Assembly (NCBI GenBank): GCA_018970145.1
Contig: JAGWWY010000001.1
Location: 186,001-250,000 of the forward strand
Length of the DNA stretch: 64,000 nt
Origin: Gammaproteobacteria bacterium
GTDB taxonomy: Bacteria > Pseudomonadota > Gammaproteobacteria > Steroidobacterales > Steroidobacteraceae
Direction of reading: 5' to 3'
The notes beneath the pieces are model-generated. The model was not told the DNA's origin, made no database searches, and was given only the letters and a program-made list of their open reading frames with translations. Positions 15,510 to 23,860 of this stretch are shown here, piece after piece; the first letter of the stretch is position 1, and each line of letters begins with the position of its first letter. The position numbers and the translations under genes are program-made.

Positions 15510-17302
15510 GCGCCCGCACCATCGGTGAACTGCAGCGCGGCGAGCCGCGCGTAGAGCGGATTATTCGCGATGAGCTCATCGTGGCGACCACTGGCGACGA
15601 TCTTGCCTTGGTCCATCACGATGATGCGATCAGCCTTCAACACGGTCGCGAGTCGGTGCGCGATGATGATCGTCGTACGGGTATGCATCAGCGCTTCGAG
15701 TGCACCTTGCACAGCGCGCTCACTCTCGGCATCGAGCGAGCTCGTAGCTTCGTCGAGCAACAGGAGTGGTGGATTTTTGAGTATGGCCCGCGCGATCGCG
15801 ATGCGCTGGCGTTGCCCGCCCGAGAGCCGGGTTCCGCGCTCGCCCAGGAAGGTCTCGTAGCCCTCGGGGAGGGCGCGGATGAATTCGTCGGCGGCGGCTG
15901 CGCGCGCAGCGGCCTCGACTTCGGCGTCCGTCGCTGTGGGCCGACCGTAGCGAATATTTTCGCGCGCACTCGTACCGAAGAGCATGGTCTCTTGGGGCAC
16001 GAGACCGATGCGATGACGAATGTCGAGTGGGTCGGCCATCGCAAGATCGACGCCATCGAGGCGGATACAACCTTGCTTCGGATCATAAAAGCGCAGCAGT
16101 AATTGGAACGTGGTGCTTTTACCGGCGCCGGAGGGGCCGACGAATGCCACCGTTTCGCCAGGTTCAATGGCGATCGAGAAATCATTGAGCGCCGGGCTAT
16201 CGGGCCGCGAGGGGTAGTTGAAGGTGACATGCTCGAAGCTGACACGACCGGCGGCCGCGGTGCGCTCGTAGGGCGGCAAGGCCAGCGGAACGAGCGGTGC
16301 GACGATGGCGGGTTCCGCCTGATGCAGTTCGACGAGGCGTTCCATCGCGCCGGCGGCGCGCTGCACTTCGCTCCACATTTCGCTCAGTGAGGCCGCCGCA
16401 ACACCCGCGTAGACCGCGAGCAGCAGAAACTGGCCGAGCTCACCACCGGTCATGGTGCCCGCGAGCACCTGATGCGCACCAAACCATAACACCAGCGTGA
16501 TCGCGCCGAAGACCAGCATGGTCGAGAGCGCAGTGAGCCAAGCGCGCACCCGTGTGCGCCTGACGGCGACCCGAAACGAGGCTTCGACTGCATCGTCGTA
16601 ACGCTGGGCGTTGAGCGCCTCGAGGGTGAACGCCTGCACGGTCTGGATGGCGTTCAAGGTCTCGCCGGCAAGACCACTGGTGTCGGCGATCCGATCCTGC
16701 GAGGAGCGCGATAGGGTGCGCAGTTTTCGACCCAAGGCGATCACCGGCACGATCACGACCGGCATGGCGATCACGATCAAAGCGAGGAGCTTCAAGTTGG
16801 TGATAGCAAGCAGCACGAGAGAGCCCACGAGGTTGATCGAGGAGCGCAGTGCGATCGAGAGGCCGACGCCGGAAATCGACTGTACGAGGGTGGTGTCGGT
16901 GGTCAGTCGCGAGAGCACCTCACCCGTACGAGTGACCTCAAAGAATTGCGGATCCATCCGGATCACGTTGCGGTACACCGCTTCACGAAGGTCCGCCACG
17001 ACGCGCTCGCCAAGCCAAGTGACCAAGTAAAACCGCAGCGCCGCAAAGCCGCCAAAGAGCACGGCGACGCCAAGGAAGGAGATGAAGTAGATGTTGATCG
17101 CCTCGGCGCTGCCGGCGGCCATGCCTTTGTCGATCAAACCTTTGAGGGCGATCGGTAGCGCGAGCATCGCACCAGAGGCGAGCAATAGGGCCAGCATCGC
17201 TGCGCCGAGCACCTTGCGGTAGGGCCGGAGGAACGGCCATAGTGCCGCGAGTGGACGTAGTGATTTCGCCTTCGGTCGGTCGGCAAGTGCAGGATCGGTC
17301 AT
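15506..17302 (-). CDS. ABC transporter, fused permease and ATPase (MsbA/lipid or drug exporter type)
   Basis: 598 residues: six-helix exporter domain (about 30-330) then the nucleotide-binding domain with Walker A GPSGAGKST, signature LSGGQRQR, Walker B LLLLDEATSSLD and the H-loop IIAHRL. It would work as a homodimer moving a hydrophobic substrate out of the inner membrane. LTTDTTLVQSISGVGLSIALR is the coupling-helix region of MsbA-like exporters. In an operon with the downstream phosphatase; just upstream is the oxidoreductase gene. Confidence 0.93.
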   Translation of the reverse strand: MTDPALADRPKAKSLRPLAALWPFLRPYRKVLGAAMLALLLASGAMLALPIALKGLIDKGMAAGSAEAINIYFISFLGVAVLFGGFAALRFYLVTWLGERVVADLREAVYRNVIRMDPQFFEVTRTGEVLSRLTTDTTLVQSISGVGLSIALRSSINLVGSLVLLAITNLKLLALIVIAMPVVIVPVIALGRKLRTLSRSSQDRIADTSGLAGETLNAIQTVQAFTLEALNAQRYDDAVEASFRVAVRRTRVRAWLTALSTMLVFGAITLVLWFGAHQVLAGTMTGGELGQFLLLAVYAGVAAASLSEMWSEVQRAAGAMERLVELHQAEPAIVAPLVPLALPPYERTAAAGRVSFEHVTFNYPSRPDSPALNDFSIAIEPGETVAFVGPSGAGKSTTFQLLLRFYDPKQGCIRLDGVDLAMADPLDIRHRIGLVPQETMLFGTSARENIRYGRPTATDAEVEAAARAAAADEFIRALPEGYETFLGERGTRLSGGQRQRIAIARAILKNPPLLLLDEATSSLDAESERAVQGALEALMHTRTTIIIAHRLATVLKADRIIVMDQGKIVASGRHDELIANNPLYARLAALQFTDGAGA

Positions 17303-17306
17303 CGGC

Positions 17307-18410
17307 CTAGTCTACCGGCAGCTCGAGCACGACCTTGCCCGTTGTCCGCCCACCCTGTAGCAACTTCATCGCATCGATGGCTCGCTCGAACGCAAAGCGA
17401 GCGCCGATGTGCGGTGGTGAGGGGATGAGGGCTAGCGTGGCGCGCATGGATTCGGGCAGCCTCGCGGCTTGCTCCCACAGCCAAATCAGGTTGAAGGCGA
17501 GCAGGCCGCGATTGAGCGGGATCATGGCGAGCGGGTCGAGTTTCGGCCGGCGCAACCAGTTCGAGAGCAGGCGCAGTGGATTGGGTCTCGCGCCGCGACC
17601 CATGAAATCTGCCGCACCGAAGAGCACGTAGCGCCCCTCTGGCGCCAGACGATCGAAAGCCGGTTGGAAGGCATCGCCATAGACCGCGTCGAAAACGACA
17701 TCGAAGCCGCTCGCTCGGTAGTGCTGCAGTGCTGCATCGAGCTTCGCGGGATACAGTGCTTTGCGAACCACGATGGCTTCCGGCGCGAGTCCGCGTTCGG
17801 CGATCAACCATTGTCGTTTGCTTTCACTGCCCACCACGGCAATGGGTTTTGCCTCGAGGCTATGCAAGGCCTGCAACGCTTGCAGACCCACGCCGCCGGC
17901 GGCGGATTGCACGAGCACGATGGAATCTTTGCGGGCATTACCGAGACGCTCGATGCCGTACCAGGCCGTCAACGCTTGCACGGGGTAAGCAGCCGCTTGC
18001 GCGAACGACCAGTCGGATGGCATGGGCCAAAGTGTTGCCTCCGGGACATTCATCGCATCGGCATAACCGCCGAAGCGGGTGAGCACCATCACGCGCTCGC
18101 CGACGTGTCGCGTGACGACCCCGGCGCCTATGGCCTCGATCGTACCGGCCGCCTCGAGGCCCGGTACGAAAGGGCCTTTGGGCGTGGCCGAGTACAGCCC
18201 CTGGCAAGCGAAGATATCAGCGAAATTGAGACCGACCGCGTGAACGCGTACCTGCGCTTCGCCCGGCGCGGGTGGCGGCAGGGTCTCGGTGACGAGTTTG
18301 AGGTTACGGAGCGAGCCGGCGCTCGATATGCGCCAAACACGTCGTTGGCGCGCGGGTGCGCCTCGGGATCGGTCAGAGTTTGACGGCGCCGTCGGCCGGG
18401 ACTGAAGCAT
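17307..18410 (-). CDS. Zinc-free medium-chain dehydrogenase, quinone oxidoreductase-like
   Basis: 367 residues from ATG 18410. The body is a medium-chain reductase: PPAPGEAQVRVHAVGLNFADI, PGLEAAGTIEAIGAGV, then the NADPH loop AAGGVGLQALQAL. No zinc-binding Cys/His set is seen, which suits quinone/enone reductases such as the VAT-1 or synaptic vesicle protein group. The first 25 residues are unusual because the gene overlaps the end of the AraC gene by 38 bases; no start codon exists between this ATG and the conserved body. Confidence 0.8.
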   Translation of the reverse strand: MLQSRPTAPSNSDRSRGAPARQRRVWRISSAGSLRNLKLVTETLPPPAPGEAQVRVHAVGLNFADIFACQGLYSATPKGPFVPGLEAAGTIEAIGAGVVTRHVGERVMVLTRFGGYADAMNVPEATLWPMPSDWSFAQAAAYPVQALTAWYGIERLGNARKDSIVLVQSAAGGVGLQALQALHSLEAKPIAVVGSESKRQWLIAERGLAPEAIVVRKALYPAKLDAALQHYRASGFDVVFDAVYGDAFQPAFDRLAPEGRYVLFGAADFMGRGARPNPLRLLSNWLRRPKLDPLAMIPLNRGLLAFNLIWLWEQAARLPESMRATLALIPSPPHIGARFAFERAIDAMKLLQGGRTTGKVVLELPVD

Positions 18411-18819
18411 ACAACCGAGCATACTGCGACGGCAGCATGCCGGTGTAGCGGCGGAACATCCGTGCGAAATACGACCCGTCGTGAAAACCGACCGCATACG
18501 CGATCTGCGTGACCGGCATATCGGCGCGTTGGAGACGTTCGCAGGCGGCGATCACGCGGTAGCGCAGCAAATACTCGCGAAAAGTCATGCCGAAGATATG
18601 GTGAAAGCTGCGGCTGAACTGGAATCGGCTGAGCCCACAATGCGCAGCGATATCGCGCGCCGGAAATTTTTCGTGAAAGTGCGCTCGCACGTAGGCGGGC
18701 GCATTGATCACGCCGGCATGCAGCGCAGAGAGCTGGTCGAAACGCGCCTTGACGTCCTCGACGGTCGGCAAATCGATCGTCGTCGACAGACGAGTCTCCT
18801 GTCCTGAATCCGCATTCAT
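18373..18819 (-). CDS. AraC family transcriptional regulator
   Basis: 148 residues from ATG 18819, chosen because GGGGAAG lies six bases upstream. Almost the whole protein is the double helix-turn-helix: HFHEKFPARDIAAHCGLSRF with the first recognition helix, and the second with MPVTQIAYAVGFHDGSYFARMFRRYTGMLPSQYAR. The short N-terminus leaves no room for a cupin ligand domain, so it may respond to level, not ligand, or need a partner. The neighbouring oxidoreductase, overlapping by 38 bases, is its probable target (inference). Confidence 0.85.
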   Translation of the reverse strand: MNADSGQETRLSTTIDLPTVEDVKARFDQLSALHAGVINAPAYVRAHFHEKFPARDIAAHCGLSRFQFSRSFHHIFGMTFREYLLRYRVIAACERLQRADMPVTQIAYAVGFHDGSYFARMFRRYTGMLPSQYARLYASVPADGAVKL

Positions 18820-18981
18820 CAAAACTTCCCCGGAATCAATCATTCTATGTTTAGGATGACCGGATAATAGACATTGGTTGCTAGTCAAGGCCATTAAGAC
18901 GTCGTAACTAGAATAAAACTTTATTGCAGAAGTGTCGGTAATGACATAGCGAGGGTGGGGGTGCACGGCTAGAATCACAGC
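18820..18981. promoter_or_regulatory. AT-rich divergent intergenic region
   Basis: 162 bases, clearly richer in A/T than the surroundings, separate the araC-type gene from the small gene at 18982. AATAAA-AC-TTTATT (18912-18925) is a short inverted repeat. On the minus strand TTGACT and TATTAT occur but with a 13-base gap that is too short for a standard promoter. It must contain the promoters for both genes. Confidence 0.4.
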
Positions 18982-19296
18982 ATGGAAAACGAGTTTCGCG
19001 ATCCCCCTGTCAGCGGCTTCGACGCCGCGTTTACGGACGCGGTCGACCTCGGCAACAAGCTGGCAGATCGTGACCGCGAGGCCGATGTCTGGGATATCGC
19101 TGACGGTTTGCTCGCCGGCGCCATCCAGTACTGGCTTTACTCGCGCCAGCCCTGTAAGGATCCTCGCTGCACGGAGTGCTTGCCGGTTTCAACCGCCGAA
19201 GGGCGAATGGCCGAGTTGCAACGCCTGATCAAGCAACTCTCTGAAGAGAGCGAGTACTACCACAGTCCGAACGACTCGAACGTCGGACGCGCGTGA
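18982..19296 (+). CDS. Conserved-looking small hypothetical protein with a Cys cluster
   Basis: 104 residues, acidic and soluble. DVWDIADGLLAGAIQYWLYSRQPC is followed by CKDPRCTEC (C-x4-C-x2-C), which could bind a metal, then a helical tail AEGRMAELQRLIKQLSEESEYY. I do not recognise the family. It has its own ATG and is flanked by an AT-rich promoter region, and ends two bases from the convergent aminotransferase gene, which supports a real gene. Confidence 0.65.
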   Translation: MENEFRDPPVSGFDAAFTDAVDLGNKLADRDREADVWDIADGLLAGAIQYWLYSRQPCKDPRCTECLPVSTAEGRMAELQRLIKQLSEESEYYHSPNDSNVGRA

Positions 19297-19297
19297 T

Positions 19298-20581
19298 CTA
19301 GCGTCGGCTGACGTCCTCGAGCGCCGCCTCGAGTATCGCGAGGCCCTCGGCGAACACGGCATCGCTGATCGTCAACGGCATCAGGAAGCGAACCACGTTT
19401 CCATAGACGCCGCAGGAGAGCAGTACGAGACCACGTCGACCGGCCGCCTGAACGAGTGCACGGGTGAGATCTGCATCCGGCGCATCGGGGTTGCGTTGCC
19501 TCACGAGCTCCATCGCCACCATCGCACCCAAGCCGCGAATCTCGCCGATGCAGTCCCAACGGGATTGCAGATCGCGCAAGCGCGCCATGAGCGTGCTGCC
19601 GAGTTGTGCGGCGCGAGTACAAAGATTTTCTTCGTCGATCACATCGAGTACGGCAAGCCCAGCGGCGCAACCGAGCGGTGAGCCGGCGTAGGTTCCGCCA
19701 AGACCACCGCTTTGCGGCGCATCCATGATGTGAGCTCGACCGATGACCGCAGAGAGAGGAAAGCCGCCAGCGAGACTTTTGGCGACGGTCATCAAATCCG
19801 GGTCTACACCGGCATGCTCGATCGCGAACAAGCGCCCTGTTCGCGCGAACCCGGTTTGGATCTCATCGACGATCAATACGATGCCGTGCGCATCGCAGAG
19901 GCGTCGCAGTTCGCGTAAAAACTCGGGCGGTGCGATATAGAAGCCGCCCTCTCCGAGCACCGGCTCGATGATCATGGCGGCAACGCGCTGCGGATCGATA
20001 TCCGCTTTGAACAGCAACTCGAGACCGCGCAGCGCATCACGGGTCGTGACGCCGTGATATTCCATGGGGTAGGGCGCGTGGAACACCTCGGGCAGCATCG
20101 GCCCGAAACCCGCTTTGTAGAGTTGGACCTTGCCGGTGAGGCTCATGCAGCCGAGTGTGCGGCCGTGAAAGCCGCCACTAAAGGCGACGACGCCTGCACG
20201 ACCGGTGTGATAACGCGCGATCTTGATGGCGTTCTCGACTGCCTCCGCGCCGCTCGAGAGGAACAACGTCTTGTGGGGCCCAGGGCCCGGCATCGATGCG
20301 TTCAGTCGTTCGGCGAGTGCGACGTAGCTTTCGTAGGGCGTAACCTGAAAGCAGGCGTGGGAGAAGCGAGTCAGTTGGTGCTCCACCGCAGCAGCGACTT
20401 TGGCATGCAAGTGACCGGTGTTGAGCACGGCGATGCCACTAGCGAAATCGATGTAGCGACGGCCTTCGACATCCCAGATCTCGGCATTGCGGGCACGCTC
20501 GACGTACACCTGCAGCGCGTTGCCGAGACCGCGCGGTATTGCGGCTGCACGGCGTTGGGCAAGATCGGCGTTCGTGGTCAT
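19298..20581 (-). CDS. gabT: Class III aminotransferase, 4-aminobutyrate transaminase-like
   Basis: 427 residues from ATG 20581. PLP-enzyme landmarks are SSGAEAVENAIKIAR (cofactor phosphate), FHGRTLG, IIEPVLGEGGFY, VDEIQTGFARTGRLFA and the Schiff-base lysine in MTVAKSLAGGFP. Length and sequence resemble GabT (4-aminobutyrate + 2-oxoglutarate to succinate semialdehyde + glutamate), although ornithine/lysine-like substrates cannot be excluded. No succinate-semialdehyde dehydrogenase is adjacent. Divergent from the ferredoxin reductase across 80 bases. Confidence 0.82.
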   Translation of the reverse strand: MTTNADLAQRRAAAIPRGLGNALQVYVERARNAEIWDVEGRRYIDFASGIAVLNTGHLHAKVAAAVEHQLTRFSHACFQVTPYESYVALAERLNASMPGPGPHKTLFLSSGAEAVENAIKIARYHTGRAGVVAFSGGFHGRTLGCMSLTGKVQLYKAGFGPMLPEVFHAPYPMEYHGVTTRDALRGLELLFKADIDPQRVAAMIIEPVLGEGGFYIAPPEFLRELRRLCDAHGIVLIVDEIQTGFARTGRLFAIEHAGVDPDLMTVAKSLAGGFPLSAVIGRAHIMDAPQSGGLGGTYAGSPLGCAAGLAVLDVIDEENLCTRAAQLGSTLMARLRDLQSRWDCIGEIRGLGAMVAMELVRQRNPDAPDADLTRALVQAAGRRGLVLLSCGVYGNVVRFLMPLTISDAVFAEGLAILEAALEDVSRR

Positions 20582-20661
20582 GGTGTCATCGCTCGCAGGC
20601 ACGGATGGTCGGGTCTGTTAGAATTTAACCGTTTTAATCGAGGTTTTCTTCGGGAGTCGCC

Positions 20662-21690
20662 GTGACAGAGTCCATCAAGACCGAAGTCGTCATCATCGGT
20701 GCCGGTCCTTGCGGCCTGTTTCAGGTCTTCGAATTGGGCCTGCTCGGTATGCGGGCGCACATCCTCGACTCACTGGCCGCTCCCGGTGGTCAATGTACCG
20801 AGTTGTACCCCGATAAACCGATATACGACATCCCCGCCTTGCCCGTGTGCGGCGCGCAGGAGCTGGTTGATCGGTTGATGCAGCAGATCAAACCGTTCGA
20901 ACCTGTGTTCCACCTCGGAGAGGAAGTGCTCGAGGTCAAACCGCGCGACGATCGTCGCTTCGATGTCGTCACTTCTTTGGGCACGCGTTTCGATGCTGGC
21001 GCGGTCGTGATTGCGGGCGGCGTGGGTTCATTCCAGCCGCGTCGCTTCGGTGTGCCGGGTAGTGAGCACTTCGAGGGACGGCAACTGCATTATCGCGTCA
21101 AGAACGCCGACAGCTATCGGCAGCAGCGTCTGGCGATTTTCGGTGGTGGCGACTCGGCGCTAGATTGGGCGTTGGAATTTGCTCCTACGGCCGCTGCCTT
21201 GACGTTGGTGCATCGTCGCGCAGAGTTTCGCGCGGCACCGGCTTCGGTCGCTCGCATGCGCGAGCTCGAGGCAGTGGGCAAACTGCGTTTCATCGAAGGA
21301 CTAGCCGATTCCGTCATCACGAGCGAGGACCGACTGGTCGGTGTCACCATCAAGGCAGCTGATGGCCACATGCACGAGGTGCCGGTCGATCACGTGTTCG
21401 CGTTCTTCGGACTGCATCCGAAGCTCGGTCCGATTGCCGAGTGGGGCATGGAGCTTGAGCGTAAAGCGCTGAAAGTGGATACCGAAAAGTTCCAGACCAA
21501 CGTGCCTGGTATTTTTGCGGTGGGTGATATCAACACTTATCCGGGCAAGAAAAAACTGATTCTCTCGGGCTTTCACGAGGCGGCGTTGGCAGCCTTCGGG
21601 ATTCAATCCTGGCTGTACCCCGACAAGAAGCAGTTTTTGCAATACACGACGACGAGCCCGGTGATGCAAAAGCGGCTTGGCGTCGGATAG
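20662..21690 (+). CDS. Ferredoxin--NADP reductase, thioredoxin-reductase-like type
   Basis: 342 residues from GTG 20662. It carries FAD motif GAGPCGLFQ, APGGQCTELYPDKPIYDIPA, and NADPH motif IFGGGDSALDWAL; the redox Cys pair of thioredoxin reductases is missing, as expected for type 2 FNR (YumC-like). The C-terminus has FAVGDINTYPGKKKLILSGFHEAALAA. It shuttles electrons between NADPH and ferredoxin or flavodoxin. TAGAAT at 20618 may be its -10. Confidence 0.88.
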   Translation: MTESIKTEVVIIGAGPCGLFQVFELGLLGMRAHILDSLAAPGGQCTELYPDKPIYDIPALPVCGAQELVDRLMQQIKPFEPVFHLGEEVLEVKPRDDRRFDVVTSLGTRFDAGAVVIAGGVGSFQPRRFGVPGSEHFEGRQLHYRVKNADSYRQQRLAIFGGGDSALDWALEFAPTAAALTLVHRRAEFRAAPASVARMRELEAVGKLRFIEGLADSVITSEDRLVGVTIKAADGHMHEVPVDHVFAFFGLHPKLGPIAEWGMELERKALKVDTEKFQTNVPGIFAVGDINTYPGKKKLILSGFHEAALAAFGIQSWLYPDKKQFLQYTTTSPVMQKRLGVG

Positions 21691-21702
21691 GGTGAGCGAA
21701 GC

Positions 21703-22584
21703 ATGGATCGTCGTCTCGCGGATTTGCTGAAGCAGTTCGAGCTCGAGCGGCTCGAGGTCAATCTCTTTCGTGGCGAGAGTCGCGATATCGGCAGCCCGCA
21801 AGTGTACGGCGGTCAGGTGCTCGGGCAAGCACTGATGGCGGCGAGCTCGACTCTGCCGCCGGAACTCGTCGTGCATTCTTTGCATGCGTATTTCTTGCGC
21901 CGCGGTGATTTCAATCTCCCGATCGTGTACCAGGTTGATCGCAGTCGCGACGGCCACTCGTTTTCGTCACGCCGTGTGATCGCGATCCAGAACGGTCAAC
22001 AGATTTTTACGTTTTCGGCATCCTTTCAAAAGCCGGAGGCGGGCTTCGACCATCAGGTCGATATGCCGTCGGTTCCGCCGCCCGAAGACTTGCCCGACTG
22101 GGATCGTCCGACTCCGGAGGTCGCTGCGAGCTTGCCTGAGAAGACACGCCAGTACCTCGCACGCGAGAGGCCGTTTCAGATGCGTCCGGTCGAATTTTTG
22201 AGCGCGATCCATCCGGTAGCCGGCCCGCCGTTACAGCGAGTCTGGTTTCGTTTGGTGGATCGCTTGCCCGACGATGCGCGCCTGCACCGCTGTCTGCTGG
22301 CGTACATGTCGGATTTCGCTCTGCTAGGCACTTGCCTGCGTCCGCATGCCGGCGTCGTCGGCGACGGTACCTTGATGATGGCGAGTATCGATCACGCGAT
22401 GTGGTTCCACCGTGACATCCGGCTCGATGACTGGTTGTTGTACTCGCTCGAGAGTCCGAGCGCATCGGGTGCACGAGGCTTTGCGCGCGGCAGCATCTAC
22501 ACCCGCGATGGTCAGCTCGCTGCGAGCGTTGCCCAAGAGGGTTTGATTCGTTTGATCGGTAAGCAAGGAGCGACGAAAAAATGA
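21703..22584 (+). CDS. tesB: Acyl-CoA thioesterase II
   Basis: 293 residues, double hot-dog. Landmarks are NLFRGESRDIGSPQVYGGQVLGQALMAAS, LHAYFLRRGDFNLPIVYQV and a C-terminal half with MASIDHAMWFHRD, carrying the Asp of the catalytic triad. It hydrolyses medium and long acyl-CoAs. It ends in an ATGA overlap with the cytochrome c gene, so the two are probably cotranscribed, perhaps with the upstream reductase. Confidence 0.94.
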   Translation: MDRRLADLLKQFELERLEVNLFRGESRDIGSPQVYGGQVLGQALMAASSTLPPELVVHSLHAYFLRRGDFNLPIVYQVDRSRDGHSFSSRRVIAIQNGQQIFTFSASFQKPEAGFDHQVDMPSVPPPEDLPDWDRPTPEVAASLPEKTRQYLARERPFQMRPVEFLSAIHPVAGPPLQRVWFRLVDRLPDDARLHRCLLAYMSDFALLGTCLRPHAGVVGDGTLMMASIDHAMWFHRDIRLDDWLLYSLESPSASGARGFARGSIYTRDGQLAASVAQEGLIRLIGKQGATKK

Positions 22585-23024
22585 AGGGTCGCTGGCGGCT
22601 ATGGACCTCGCAGACGCTGGCAAGCGCTGCCGCCATGGCAGTTACAGTGCCGATGGCAGTGTACGCGCAAGCGCCGATTCGGAGTTCGATCGAAGTCAGT
22701 TCGGCCGAATACAAACGCGGCAAGCTGCTCTATATCCAGTGCCGCGCGTGTCACGACCTTCAGCCGTCGGAAATCGAAAAGATCGGGCCGAACCTTGCCA
22801 ATCTGATGGGTCGCAAGGCGGCTGCCGATCCCGCATTCGACTATTCACCGGCCCTGCAGGCTGCAGCGGGCAAACTCGTGTGGGACAGAGCGATGCTCGA
22901 TCGGTGGATCGAGAAACCGGCTGCGGTTGTTCCTGGCAATACGATGGCCTTCGCCGGAGTATCGAATCCGGCGGATCGAGCTGCTTTGCTTGCTTATCTC
23001 GAGGCCGAAACGGCGGCGCGTTGA
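22581..23024 (+). CDS. Small c-type cytochrome (class I, periplasmic)
   Basis: 147 residues. A signal peptide (ASAAAMAVTVPMAVYAQ) is followed by one heme motif CRACH and a distal Met in PGNTMAF, as in cytochrome c2-like carriers. GPNLANLMGRKAAADP is the usual pre-Met stretch. It would carry electrons from a membrane complex to an oxidase or a periplasmic enzyme. Its 3' end overlaps the convergent hydrolase by 31 bases. Confidence 0.9.
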   Translation: MKGRWRLWTSQTLASAAAMAVTVPMAVYAQAPIRSSIEVSSAEYKRGKLLYIQCRACHDLQPSEIEKIGPNLANLMGRKAAADPAFDYSPALQAAAGKLVWDRAMLDRWIEKPAAVVPGNTMAFAGVSNPADRAALLAYLEAETAAR

Positions 23025-23860
23025 TCGTCGAGCATCTCGCGGATGGTGTCGATCAGCACGGGGTTGAAGCGGGCCGGATTCTCCATCATCAAGAAATGCC
23101 CTTGGCCCGCTAGCGTGATCAGCCGGAACGAGGGGGCGTAGCGTTGGAGTTTCGCTTCGTCCAAGGCGACCTGATCGGAGTTGATGGTGGCGATCGGTTG
23201 TTTCAGCAGCGGTAATCGTTGAGTGCCATCCCAGTCGTTGAGTCCCTGGATCGCCGCGAGTGCGACCTTGGGGTCGGCCGATGCCATGTCGCTGGCGATT
23301 CGCTCGCGCAAGAGAGGATCCGCGTCGCTTCTGAAGAACGACTGTGAGACGAAGGCGTGGGTCGTAGTGTAGAAATCGCGTTCGAACGCAGCGAGTCGAG
23401 CTGCGCTCTCCGCTGGCGTGGGCTTGGGCAAACCGATGCTCGCGAAGGTGTCGACGCCGATGACGCCACGAACTCGCCCGCCGAGCAGCACGGCAGCTTC
23501 CACCGCGACGGGACCCCCCATCGAGTGCCCAACCAGAATGATCGATTGATCTGCCGGCAAGCGCGCCACAACTTCAGTAACGTCGCGCCCGAAAGAGACC
23601 ATTGAAAAATCGACGCGCGTTACCGGTGTTTGGCCGTGACCTGCGAGATCGACGGTGACAACTTCAAAATGTTCGCGTAACGCGGCGAGCTGAGCATTCC
23701 AGTAGCTTGAGTCGCAAGACCATCCGTGAATTAGGATCACCGTGGTTCCGGCAGCGCCGGCCGGCAACTGCGGATACCGCTCATGATGAACGGCCGCATC
23801 CGAGATGTTCGTCACCAAATAACAGGCCAACAGCAACAGGCCGGCGAACCATTTGATCAT
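22994..23860 (-). CDS. Exported alpha/beta hydrolase
   Basis: 288 residues. An N-terminal membrane/signal segment (WFAGLLLLACYLVTNISDAA) precedes the fold. VILIHGWSCDSSYW holds the oxyanion loop, VGHSMGG the nucleophile Ser, and GQGHF the catalytic His. Esterase or lactonase activity in the periplasm is likely. Starts four bases inside the VOC gene end and closes the long minus-strand unit that begins at 32024. Confidence 0.87.
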   Translation of the reverse strand: MIKWFAGLLLLACYLVTNISDAAVHHERYPQLPAGAAGTTVILIHGWSCDSSYWNAQLAALREHFEVVTVDLAGHGQTPVTRVDFSMVSFGRDVTEVVARLPADQSIILVGHSMGGPVAVEAAVLLGGRVRGVIGVDTFASIGLPKPTPAESAARLAAFERDFYTTTHAFVSQSFFRSDADPLLRERIASDMASADPKVALAAIQGLNDWDGTQRLPLLKQPIATINSDQVALDEAKLQRYAPSFRLITLAGQGHFLMMENPARFNPVLIDTIREMLDDQRAAVSASR

